62,909 bases of DNA, from assembly GCA_913031595.1 (NCBI GenBank), contig CAJWCP010000004.1:1-62909 (forward strand), written 5' to 3'. How positions within the stretch are numbered: the stretch's first letter is position 1; each line of letters begins with the position of its first letter. Source of the DNA: an uncultured Flavobacteriales bacterium. GTDB lineage: Bacteria > Bacteroidota > Bacteroidia > Flavobacteriales > BACL11. This document shows positions 43,265 to 52,046 of the stretch, piece after piece. Below the pieces are notes generated by a model. The model was not told where the DNA came from. It worked only from the letters and a program-made list of their open reading frames with translations, and ran no database searches. A program made the translations under genes and the position numbers.

Positions 43265-44941
43265 TTAGAAAGAATAACTTACTCCAAAAACTCCGTTAAA
43301 ACCAAAATTTTTATAATCTATCCAGAACTCATTTTTTGAGTTAGTTAAGTTATTGAGGTCAAAATAAAAAGATAGTTGTTTAGAATAATTATAATGCAGT
43401 TCTAAGTTTGCATGAAAGACTGAAGAAAGTGACATAACTTCTGGCAAAGGCGAATCTGCAGGTGAGTAATGAAATTCTTTACGTGAAAGTCGTTGCCCTA
43501 TATATGCAAAAGAAGGAGTAATATATATCTTTTCCCGCAAATTAATTGGAAGACTTAAATGAGACTCAATATTAGGATGATGATAAACCTCTTCATTCCA
43601 ATGATAAAATTTAAAAATAGCATCTAAGGACAATATTTTACTAAAAGTCAAATTGTAATTAGACTTAATAGTTAATTGCTGAAGATCCATGTAATTTATC
43701 TTAAACCTAATATAGTCATCAGTCTGAACAGCTACAAAATATGGGAAATCAGTTAAAAACCCATAAGAAAAATCTACATTAAAGAACTGACCTTTTCCTA
43801 AGATATTATAAATAGAGAAATAAAACTCATCATTCTCTGCCATTCTAACTTCTTGTTTCACTCTATCATCTGCATATCCCAAAACACTCTGATTCATTCC
43901 ATAAGAGTGAATATATGGATTCTCATTAAAAATAGATCTGAGAGTGTTCCTGTACTCTATATGGCGTAATCCTGTTTGGATTAATAATATATCTTCTACT
44001 ATTTCTTTAGAAATCTGAAAATGTGGAGCAAAACCAAAAGAAACATTAGTATCTTGCTCTAACTTTACCTCTAATCCTAATTGAAAATCAAAACCATATG
44101 TATTGATATCAAGTGAAGGAGCGAACCTGATTAAACTCACTCCCAAACCTTTATACGCAGTATCAATACTATTATAATTCAAATATCTGTTCAATTCTAA
44201 ACCAAGAGAAAAATCTAACCCATAAACATTCTTTTCAAGATTAGAATTGACGAAAAACTCATTCTCAACCCCCTGATTCAAATCAGAAGCAAAAAAAACA
44301 GTATGATGTCTCAACTTATTTTCGTCTCTTTCTTTAGATAATACTGAAAACAAGATTTCACTAAATGAAAATCGATTGTAGAAAGGATTATTCATCTTGG
44401 AATTATCATCTGTCCCCTTACCATAGGTGAAAAACCCTTTGTTCTCATATTCTAAATGTCCTGTATAAATATTCTTGTCTTTTATTATCTTACCAGAAAT
44501 ATTAATATCATATATACTACTGCCTGCCTCTTTCGCATCAATCTTAATGTTATTTGAATATTGATTAAGCAAGATACTATAAGAAGATCTTTTTGATCTT
44601 TTACTGTTGTACAAAAGAGAAGATCTAGAGGTAACTCCAAATCCAGTTCCAAGTGACATCCTAGTATTAAATAATTGAGAAATCTTACTTGCTTTCACTG
44701 TAGCAGGACGTAAAGGATTAATCTTAAAATCTGATTTAATATCAACATCTATAATATTATATTCTTGCATTCTATTTTCCTTTATTGTATCTATAAGAAT
44801 AGCATTCTCGTTGAGCCTATTAGCCTCGGGAATAGAAGGGTTAAAACCCTCTATCACTTTTACCTTAGTATTATTAATATCCTGAGCAAAAAGAAACTCT
44901 ACAGTCAAGATTAATATAAAAAATAGATTATTCGGTCTCAT
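43265..44941 (-). CDS. Outer-membrane beta-barrel protein (TonB-receptor-like, plugless)
   Basis: A 558-residue exported protein. A signal peptide ends near residue 20 (VEFLFAQ). An N-terminal periplasmic stretch (about residues 20-85, with repeated Asn-rich segments) precedes many alternating strands typical of outer-membrane barrels. The last strand ends in aromatic FGVSYSF. No TonB box or plug domain is visible. Its ATG is inside the last 14 bases of the TPR gene, so the two are translated together. The pair is likely an envelope assembly or transport unit. Function unknown. Confidence 0.8.
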   Translation of the reverse strand: MRPNNLFFILILTVEFLFAQDINNTKVKVIEGFNPSIPEANRLNENAILIDTIKENRMQEYNIIDVDIKSDFKINPLRPATVKASKISQLFNTRMSLGTGFGVTSRSSLLYNSKRSKRSSYSILLNQYSNNIKIDAKEAGSSIYDINISGKIIKDKNIYTGHLEYENKGFFTYGKGTDDNSKMNNPFYNRFSFSEILFSVLSKERDENKLRHHTVFFASDLNQGVENEFFVNSNLEKNVYGLDFSLGLELNRYLNYNSIDTAYKGLGVSLIRFAPSLDINTYGFDFQLGLEVKLEQDTNVSFGFAPHFQISKEIVEDILLIQTGLRHIEYRNTLRSIFNENPYIHSYGMNQSVLGYADDRVKQEVRMAENDEFYFSIYNILGKGQFFNVDFSYGFLTDFPYFVAVQTDDYIRFKINYMDLQQLTIKSNYNLTFSKILSLDAIFKFYHWNEEVYHHPNIESHLSLPINLREKIYITPSFAYIGQRLSRKEFHYSPADSPLPEVMSLSSVFHANLELHYNYSKQLSFYFDLNNLTNSKNEFWIDYKNFGFNGVFGVSYSF

Positions 44942-47900
44942 TCTTAATAGAGTCGGTTTGTATTTTTAAACTGTCTGGCATCTCCACTTCATAATACTCA
45001 TCTATAATGTTCATACTAGAAGAAATAGAATCAAACTCATAATCTATATCCTCTTCAAAAATATTAATATAAGAGGAGGGCGCTTTAATTTTAGGCGGAA
45101 TAGACTCACTCTCTAAGATGAATTCCCATTTCTTACGAGCAATATTAACTAACTCCTGATCTCCTTCATAATTACTAATAATGCTTTCCAAAGCGGCTTT
45201 TGCTTGAAAACGATTACCTTGATCTATATAAATATCTGCAAGCAATAAAAAAGATTTAGCTATAAAGTAATCATTTGTATAATCTTCTGCTAATTTAAAG
45301 ATCATAGCTTCAGCTAAATTTAAGCTATCATCTAAATAAGTCAAATAAGTCAAATAGTATGCTGCTTCAGCGCCTTCATCATATTTGGACAACTGATGAA
45401 CTTCTGCAAATGTCTTACGAGATTTTGCATAATTACCACTTTTAAATTCATCTCTAGCAACAATAAGGCTTGCTTTACTAAGAAGCTTATTATCCTTCTT
45501 ATCTAAAGCAATAACCTTATTAGCATATTTAAGCGCTAAATTGCTGTCTAAGAATTCATTCCCATACATAAGATTAATAATTGCCTCTCTAGATAAAGTG
45601 TTATTTGAAGCTATTAGCTCTAACTCTTGATAATATTGGTTAGATAAAGTAAAATTATTTAAGAAATAATACCTTCTAGCTAAAAATACTAAAGCTGGTT
45701 CTTTATAATTATTAGAAGCATTAGACTTGACAATATCTTTATATAAAGTAATTGCTGAAGTCGTATCTTTAAGATTAATTAGACAAAGAGCATTATAATA
45801 CTTAGCATCATCAATAAAAACCCCTTCACCACCAAACTTACTAATATATTTATCAAATGTAGTATTAGCTAACTCATAATTTGCTTCTGAAAACTTTAAA
45901 AATGCTGCACTATATATTAATGAATCTTGCTCAAATGCTGAAAGAGTCATTTCAGGTAACTCCTCAATAATATTAAGATATTTATCAATCTCTCCTAAAG
46001 TTGTGTATGCAGATTGTAATCCAGCTAAACCTTCTCTAAAATATTTTGTTTTCTGATAATTATTAATTACAAATAAGAATTGATCAATAGCTTCCTCAAT
46101 ATTATTATTATTAAAAAAAATCATACCCTTACTTAATCTAGTTTCGGCTATTAAGTTTTCATCTTGACTAGAAGCTAATAATGCATCATAATAATTCAAT
46201 GATTCAGTATAATCTTCTATATTCTGATAATAACTTGCTAAAACATATAAAGCATCATCAAAATAAACAGAATTTGGATAACGACTTTGAAAGGTCTTTA
46301 ATAATTCTAACTGAGAATTATAATCACCTAGCAAAGCTAGACATGTTGATCGATTATACATAGCATAATCCGAATCAAAAAGATCATATTGAATAGCCTT
46401 ATTATAATATTTCTCAGCTAAAAGATAATTATTAGTCATAAAAAAACAATCTGCAATGCGTAAATAGGTGTCATTCAGCTTCATACTGTCTTTCGCTAAT
46501 TTCTCATATAATCTAAAATACTTATTTGATAATTCGAATTCTTGCTGATGGAAATAACAATATGCTATATTATATTTTTGCAAAACCTCATAATGTTCCA
46601 AATTAATATTATTTGATACCGGTAATTTACTATATATCTCAGCAGCTTTATTGTAATTAGAAAGCTGATAATAACAGTCGGCAAGCCAAAAATGAGATAA
46701 AAAAGAAAAGTCAGCATTAATCTTATACTGATTAGACTGACTAAAATAACTTAATGCTAATTTATAATCAAGAGAATTATATGCCTGTACACCAAGAAAA
46801 TAAGAAAGTTGCTGTATTGAAGCCTGTTGATCAAGATTTGGAAGATATATATTTTCTAAAGAGCTAAGAGCCTCTCCATATCTACTAGTTCCTTTTAATG
46901 TTTTAGCCATTAAAGTTTCGATATGCTTCCTATGCAAGGGATTGTCAAAGTCTTCTAAGTAAGTACGTAAAATATTTAAAGTATTATCGAAAGGTAATTC
47001 AAGCTGATAAGATAATTTCGCATAATTAAAATATGCCTCTTCTTTTATGATTAAATCATAATTATATGTTGATGCCTTCTTAAATGCCTGTAACGCATAA
47101 TAATAATTTTCATTCTTAAGATATGAAGAAGCTAAATAATATGTAGAGTTTTGCATTACACTATCTGGAGAATTAACAACTCTTTCTAAGAATAAAATAG
47201 CTTTATCATAATTCTCTATCCTAAAATAAGAATGTCCTAATAAAAAACAGATAATGGATGAAGGCTCTTCTATTACAGAAAGATAATTATTAAAATAACG
47301 AACAGCGTTCTTATAATCGTCAAGCGCATAATAAGACTCTGCTAGCAATCTATGCATTTCTTCTATTCTAGAGCCTTTAATATTATCTAAAATTGGCTTA
47401 GTAAAATCAATTAATTCACCATAACGCTTCTGAGCAAAATAAATATGTGTTATATAGTAAGGCACTATATGTTTGAATTTCTTGTCATCTAATAACTTAC
47501 TGAATTCGTTTAAAGCTGTTTTATATAACTCATTCTCGTATGCAATATAAGCGTAATAATATCGTGATGCAGCTGTATATTTACTATTTCTCTCTATTAA
47601 TTTTGAAAAATAATATGTTGCCTCAGAAAAAGCGTTAATGCGAAAATTAGCATAAGCCAGCTTAAACAATAAATCATTTTTCTGATCTATTTCCTCTATA
47701 CTAAGGAAAAAAGCAATAGCCTTTTCATAATCTTGATCGCGAAAATGAAGCAAGGCTATGTCTTGATGGGCCTGTGGAATAAATTTACTATAAGAATATT
47801 TATCCAAATAATCAGCATATAAATGATATGCATCTTCTAAGAAAAGCTCTTTTGAACACCTTGCATTATAATAATCGACAAATTCATTTGCCTCTCCATT

Positions 47901-48077
47901 ATTAATAATTTTCTGACATATAGATTGTACTGCACTGTACTTTCTATCCTGAAATAATTGCATGATTTCCTGCTTATTTAATGCTTGTCCAAAAACAAAA
48001 ACTTGAAAGTGAAGATAAAAAAGAATTAAAAATAATCGTCTAATCATCAAAAACATATATGATTTAAAATTAATCAA
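44928..48077 (-). CDS. Large exported tetratricopeptide repeat protein
   Basis: A 1049-residue protein of nearly continuous TPR helices (at least 20 repeats). Repeated patterns are A..YY.A, YD.AI.FL..V and Y.EAL.YY: for example DYEKAIAFFLSIEEIDQK, NYDKAILFLERVVNSPDS and NYNKAAEIYSKLPVSNN. A signal-like hydrophobic segment lies near residues 11-31, ending VFVFGQ. Alternative starts at 48056 and 48047 (MIRRLFLILFYLHF) would give a cleaner signal peptide; the longest start is given. It probably lives in the periplasm or outer membrane as a protein-protein scaffold. It overlaps the barrel gene by 14 bases, upstream of gyrB-mdh. Confidence 0.85.
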   Translation of the reverse strand: MINFKSYMFLMIRRLFLILFYLHFQVFVFGQALNKQEIMQLFQDRKYSAVQSICQKIINNGEANEFVDYYNARCSKELFLEDAYHLYADYLDKYSYSKFIPQAHQDIALLHFRDQDYEKAIAFFLSIEEIDQKNDLLFKLAYANFRINAFSEATYYFSKLIERNSKYTAASRYYYAYIAYENELYKTALNEFSKLLDDKKFKHIVPYYITHIYFAQKRYGELIDFTKPILDNIKGSRIEEMHRLLAESYYALDDYKNAVRYFNNYLSVIEEPSSIICFLLGHSYFRIENYDKAILFLERVVNSPDSVMQNSTYYLASSYLKNENYYYALQAFKKASTYNYDLIIKEEAYFNYAKLSYQLELPFDNTLNILRTYLEDFDNPLHRKHIETLMAKTLKGTSRYGEALSSLENIYLPNLDQQASIQQLSYFLGVQAYNSLDYKLALSYFSQSNQYKINADFSFLSHFWLADCYYQLSNYNKAAEIYSKLPVSNNINLEHYEVLQKYNIAYCYFHQQEFELSNKYFRLYEKLAKDSMKLNDTYLRIADCFFMTNNYLLAEKYYNKAIQYDLFDSDYAMYNRSTCLALLGDYNSQLELLKTFQSRYPNSVYFDDALYVLASYYQNIEDYTESLNYYDALLASSQDENLIAETRLSKGMIFFNNNNIEEAIDQFLFVINNYQKTKYFREGLAGLQSAYTTLGEIDKYLNIIEELPEMTLSAFEQDSLIYSAAFLKFSEANYELANTTFDKYISKFGGEGVFIDDAKYYNALCLINLKDTTSAITLYKDIVKSNASNNYKEPALVFLARRYYFLNNFTLSNQYYQELELIASNNTLSREAIINLMYGNEFLDSNLALKYANKVIALDKKDNKLLSKASLIVARDEFKSGNYAKSRKTFAEVHQLSKYDEGAEAAYYLTYLTYLDDSLNLAEAMIFKLAEDYTNDYFIAKSFLLLADIYIDQGNRFQAKAALESIISNYEGDQELVNIARKKWEFILESESIPPKIKAPSSYINIFEEDIDYEFDSISSSMNIIDEYYEVEMPDSLKIQTDSIKNETE

Positions 48078-48184
48078 TATAGATCTCCAATAAATTGATT
48101 ATAAATGGAGTTTTCAACACTATTTTTTAACAATTATTGATACGTGTTTTGTTAATATAACAATAAATTTATTTATTTGCTTGA

Positions 48185-48397
48185 ATGTTATATGTCTTAA
48201 AAATTAAAGGAACAGAAACCATTCCTGATTTTGTACAAATTAGAGACAAGGATCTTACCTTACTAGCTTATTTCAGATTAAGCCAAATAGAGAAAGGATT
48301 AAAAAAAAGTAACTTAGAAAAAGACCTAGAGGGATTATCACTACTAATCAAAAAAATTCCATTTGGAAAAATACATGAATACCCTAATAATGAATAA
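48185..48397 (+). CDS. Small conserved protein preceding an ABC ATPase, unknown function
   Basis: A 70-residue soluble protein: MLYVLKIKGTETIPDFVQIR, then DKDLTLLAYFRLSQIEKGLKK and a hydrophobic/charged helix ending IPFGKIHEYPNN. Flavobacterial relatives are often auto-annotated as fructose-6-phosphate aldolase, but 70 residues cannot hold that TIM barrel, so that name should not be transferred. Its last 8 bases overlap the ATPase start, implying translational coupling. A regulatory or assembly partner of the ATPase is plausible. No signal peptide or membrane segment is seen. Confidence 0.7.
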   Translation: MLYVLKIKGTETIPDFVQIRDKDLTLLAYFRLSQIEKGLKKSNLEKDLEGLSLLIKKIPFGKIHEYPNNE

Positions 48398-49073
48398 ACC
48401 TATTATAACTTTAGACGAAGTAGATATATACCAAGATAAACAAAAAGTTTTTCAAAACATCTCACTAAGCATACTAGAGGGAGAATTTGTTTATCTAATT
48501 GGCCCAACAGGAAGTGGAAAAAGTTCTCTACTTAAAACTTTATATGGAGAAATAAAAGCCGATAAAGGAAAGATTACGTTATCAAATATGAATCTAAATA
48601 CAATAACTGCAAAAGATATTCCTTCTCTTAGAAGACAATTAGGTATCATATTTCAAGATTTTCAATTACTCAATGACCGTAATCTCTTTAAAAATCTAGA
48701 GTTTGTATTAAAAGCAACTGGATGGAAAGACGCAAACAAAATAAATACACGAATTGAAGAGGTTTTGGAAAGCGTTTATTTATCAGAATCTTTTAAAAAA
48801 ATGCCTTATGAGCTTTCAGGAGGAGAAAAACAAAGAGCCTCAATTGCTAGAGCTTTACTGAATCATCCTAAGATTATTCTAGCTGATGAACCCACTGGCA
48901 ATCTAGACCCTCTTAAGTCTGAAAAAATCATTCAACTTCTAAAAGAAATAAATAAAAAAGGAACTACAATTGTAATCGCAACGCATGATTATGATATAAT
49001 CAGAAAATATAATGCAAGAACGATCAAATGTGAGAATCAAAAAATATCTACAATTGAAACTTATGAGCTATAA
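48390..49073 (+). CDS. FtsE-like ABC transporter ATP-binding protein
   Basis: A 227-residue ABC ATPase with Walker A GPTGSGKSS (about residues 37-45), Q-loop IIFQDFQLLNDRNL, ABC signature LSGGEKQRASIARALL, and Walker B IILADEPTGNLDP. The closest group is FtsE/LolD-like. I chose the ATG at 48390 (MNKPIITLDEVDIYQ), overlapping the previous gene by 8 bases; an upstream ATG at 48363 would add nine residues. No FtsX-type permease is adjacent, so the membrane partner must lie elsewhere. The stop is followed directly by murB, so a cell-wall or division link is likely. Confidence 0.88.
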   Translation: MNKPIITLDEVDIYQDKQKVFQNISLSILEGEFVYLIGPTGSGKSSLLKTLYGEIKADKGKITLSNMNLNTITAKDIPSLRRQLGIIFQDFQLLNDRNLFKNLEFVLKATGWKDANKINTRIEEVLESVYLSESFKKMPYELSGGEKQRASIARALLNHPKIILADEPTGNLDPLKSEKIIQLLKEINKKGTTIVIATHDYDIIRKYNARTIKCENQKISTIETYEL

Positions 49074-50089
49074 TGTCTATTATTAAACAAAATTATTCTC
49101 TGAGAAATTATAATACTTTTGGAATTACTGCTAAAACAAAATATTTTACAAGCTTTACCTCAGAAGAGGAATTAATCAAGCTCTTAGAAAATGATATTTG
49201 TAAGTTAGAAAAAATGCTAATTCTAGGAGGAGGATCTAACATATTACTAAGTGAAGATTTTGATGGAATAACACTTTTAAATGATGTAAAAGGCATCAAT
49301 ATAATAAAAGAAAATTCCAAAGAAGTAATTATAGAAGTAGGTGCAGGAGAAATATGGCATGACTTTGTTCTATGGAGCGTAAAAAAAGGATTTTCTGGTA
49401 TTGAAAACTTAGCTCTAATACCAGGTTCTGTAGGCGCATCTCCTATGCAAAATATTGGAGCCTATGGAGTAGAAGTTAAAGATTTCATTACACAAGTCTA
49501 TTACATTGATATTGCAAAAAAGAAAAAGAAAGAGTTAAATAATAATGAATGTGGATTCGAATATAGAAACTCTATCTTTAAGGGCAGATTAAAAGGAAAA
49601 GGGATAGTAACAAAAGTCATATTTAAACTATATAAAACACCTATTAATAATACCGATTATGGAGACATTAAAGAAGAGTTGAAAAAACTCAAAAAGAATG
49701 CTTCTCCAATAAATATAACAGAAGCTGTTATTAATATTAGAAATAGAAAACTTCCAGATCCTGCTATATTAGGAAATTGTGGAAGTTTTTTCAAAAACCC
49801 TATTATTAAAAACTCCAAATTCAAAAAATTAAAAAAAGAATTTCCAAATGTAATTGGTTATAAAATATCAAATACAAAAACAAAAGTATCAGCAGGATGG
49901 TTAATTGATAATGCAGGTCTGAAAGGGTACAGAGAAAAAAACGTAGGCATCCACAACAAACAAGCATTAGTGTTAGTCAATCATGGAAATGCCAAAGGAA
50001 AAGATATCCTTAAGTTAGCTGAAAAAATTGAATTAATCATTAAAAAAAAATATGACATATCTCTTGAAAAAGAAGTAAATATTATATGA
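49073..50089 (+). CDS. murB: UDP-N-acetylenolpyruvoylglucosamine reductase
   Basis: A 338-residue FAD enzyme reducing UDP-enolpyruvyl-GlcNAc to UDP-MurNAc for peptidoglycan. FAD-binding LGGGSNILLSEDFDG (about residues 51-65) and LIPGSVGASPMQNIGAYGVE are intact. Catalytic residues: Arg165 in EYRNSIF, Ser238 in NCGSFFKNP, and Glu334 in LEKEVNII. Length and motifs match E. coli-type (type I) MurB. It starts at the last base of the ATPase gene (TAATG). It is convergent with the lipoprotein gene. Confidence 0.96.
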   Translation: MSIIKQNYSLRNYNTFGITAKTKYFTSFTSEEELIKLLENDICKLEKMLILGGGSNILLSEDFDGITLLNDVKGINIIKENSKEVIIEVGAGEIWHDFVLWSVKKGFSGIENLALIPGSVGASPMQNIGAYGVEVKDFITQVYYIDIAKKKKKELNNNECGFEYRNSIFKGRLKGKGIVTKVIFKLYKTPINNTDYGDIKEELKKLKKNASPINITEAVINIRNRKLPDPAILGNCGSFFKNPIIKNSKFKKLKKEFPNVIGYKISNTKTKVSAGWLIDNAGLKGYREKNVGIHNKQALVLVNHGNAKGKDILKLAEKIELIIKKKYDISLEKEVNII

Positions 50090-50130
50090 ATACTACTCAA
50101 TAAATAGAAATGTTGCTATTTAGAAACTAT

Positions 50131-50745
50131 TTACCTTTTAAAATAAGGCATCTTTTTACTTGCATGTCTCATTAACCCCTCAACTAACCTGCTTGGAGAA
50201 GATCCTATTCCTCCAGAATATTTATGATCATATTTCCATATTAAAGATTTATCTTCGCAATTCTTAATACTCAATGTTACAACAACCTCATTCGTGTTGG
50301 TTCCAACACCTGCCAATAACGCTAAAGCTATTGCTCCTCCAGCCGACATAGGTTTAGATAAGCCAAAATTAGAGGTGATAACACCATCAACTCCAAGTAT
50401 ATCACATATTTCGCTTGTTGTTAAAAATTGAATATCCTTACCTGACTTAGCCAACAATGCATTTGTCTCCTCTACATCTTGAATATCAACAAGTATTTTT
50501 CCTTTAGATTTTCTTTTTAACATATATTTATAAATTTCTTGTTGAAACTCAATTGAACTTGTTCGTTGAGATTCTTGAATTGCATCTGCATTATCTTTCT
50601 TTCTAGCTTTAATACTAACCTTAGGTTTTACAATGGCTATTATTTCATGCTTATTAGCAATAGTTTTTCCATTAGGTGCTAAATAAATTGAAGCACAACC
50701 TGAAAATATTATAGCTAAAATTAATAGTGGTAAAATTCTTTTCAT
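50131..50745 (-). CDS. Exported lipoprotein, unknown function
   Basis: A 204-residue lipoprotein. With the ATG at 50745 the protein opens MKRILPLLILAIIFSGCASI, a clear signal peptide with lipobox FSGC and acyl Cys17. An ATG 39 bases further upstream gives a poor signal and is rejected. The mature part has an Ala/Lys-rich start, a mixed region with VDIQDVEETNALLAKSGKDI, a glycine-rich stretch SAGGAIALALLAGVGTNTNE, and a C-terminal SGGIGSSPSRLVEGL. The layout resembles small outer-membrane lipoproteins of unknown function. It lies 53 bases after icd on the same strand and is convergent with murB. Confidence 0.75.
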   Translation of the reverse strand: MKRILPLLILAIIFSGCASIYLAPNGKTIANKHEIIAIVKPKVSIKARKKDNADAIQESQRTSSIEFQQEIYKYMLKRKSKGKILVDIQDVEETNALLAKSGKDIQFLTTSEICDILGVDGVITSNFGLSKPMSAGGAIALALLAGVGTNTNEVVVTLSIKNCEDKSLIWKYDHKYSGGIGSSPSRLVEGLMRHASKKMPYFKR

Positions 50746-50798
50746 TTGATTATTTTTTGACGGTGAATTTAGTAAAATTTTCATATAAACACTAACAA

Positions 50799-52028
50799 CT
50801 AAGAATTCATAGCAAATTGCAATCCCTTGTCTAAGGATTCAAGAAATGATTCCGTTGTAACATAATGAGTTTCATTTAATTTATTACCATGAATACAAAG
50901 CGCTAAATCTTTTGTCATAACACCACTCTCTACAGTATCAATACATACTTTTTCTAATACGCTACAAAAATCTATTAAACGTTGATTATTATCTAGCTTT
51001 CCTCTAAACGAAAGTCCTCTAGTCCAAGCAAAAATAGAAGCAATAGGATTTGTAGATGTCTTCTTACCTTGCTGATGCTGACGGTAATGACGCGTCACCG
51101 TGCCATGAGCAGCCTCAGCCTCCATAACATCTCCCTCAGGAGTAAGCAAAGTAGAGGTCATTAATCCTAAAGAGCCAAATCCCTGGGCCACCGTATCAGA
51201 CTGAACATCTCCATCATAATTCTTACATGCCCAAACAAAATTACCATTCCATTTAAGTGCAGAAGCTACCATGTCGTCAATTAATCTATGTTCATATATT
51301 AAATTATAAGAATCAAATTTTTGTTTAAACTCGTTCTGATACACTTCTTCAAAGATATCTTTAAATCGTCCATCGTAAGATTTTAAAATAGTATTCTTTG
51401 TAGATAAATACAAAGGCCACTTTTTATCAAAAGCCTGATTAAAACAAGAGCGAGCAAATCCATAAATAGACTCATCTGTATTATACATACTCATAGCTAC
51501 ACCGCCACTCCCTTTATAATCATAAACATCCCAAGTAACACTATCTCCATGCTCTGGAGTAAAAGTCATAGTAAGCTTCCCTTTACCTTTTATAACCTGA
51601 TCTGTAGCCTTATATTGATCTCCAAAAGCATGCCTTCCAATGCATATAGGAGCAGTCCAATTAGGAACTAATCTTGGTATATTTTTACATATAATAGGCT
51701 CTCTAAAAACTGTCCCTCCTACAATATTTCGAATCGTCCCATTTGGTGAACGCCACATCTTTTTTAATCCAAATTCTTCTACTCTACCCTCATCAGGAGT
51801 AATAGTAGCACACTTAATACCTACTTTATATTTCTTAATTGCTTCCGCAGCATCTATTGTAATTTGATCATTGGTAGCGTCACGACTTTCTATACCTAAA
51901 TCATAATACTTTATATCTATTTCTAAATAAGGTAATATTAATTTATCTTTTATAAACTTCCAAATAATGCGAGTCATCTCATCGCCATCCATATCAACAA
52001 CAGGATTATCAACTTTAATTTTATTCAT
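50799..52028 (-). CDS. icd: NADP-dependent isocitrate dehydrogenase (eukaryotic type)
   Basis: A 409-residue homodimeric enzyme of the IDH1/2-like class. It catalyses isocitrate to 2-oxoglutarate in the TCA cycle and provides NADPH. Visible motifs are the substrate/metal region [32 protein letters not shown] with the substrate arginines, [34 protein letters not shown], and [20 protein letters not shown] with cofactor-binding residues. Length is typical for this class (400-415) and differs from E. coli Icd. It lies 18 bases downstream of the M16 protease gene. Confidence 0.95.
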   Translation of the reverse strand: MNKIKVDNPVVDMDGDEMTRIIWKFIKDKLILPYLEIDIKYYDLGIESRDATNDQITIDAAEAIKKYKVGIKCATITPDEGRVEEFGLKKMWRSPNGTIRNIVGGTVFREPIICKNIPRLVPNWTAPICIGRHAFGDQYKATDQVIKGKGKLTMTFTPEHGDSVTWDVYDYKGSGGVAMSMYNTDESIYGFARSCFNQAFDKKWPLYLSTKNTILKSYDGRFKDIFEEVYQNEFKQKFDSYNLIYEHRLIDDMVASALKWNGNFVWACKNYDGDVQSDTVAQGFGSLGLMTSTLLTPEGDVMEAEAAHGTVTRHYRQHQQGKKTSTNPIASIFAWTRGLSFRGKLDNNQRLIDFCSVLEKVCIDTVESGVMTKDLALCIHGNKLNETHYVTTESFLESLDKGLQFAMNS

Positions 52029-52046
52029 AGGTTAATTTATTTATTA

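Noticed and set aside
48185-48397. Fructose-6-phosphate aldolase
   Set aside because: Seventy residues cannot form the aldolase fold; the name seems to be a propagated misannotation.
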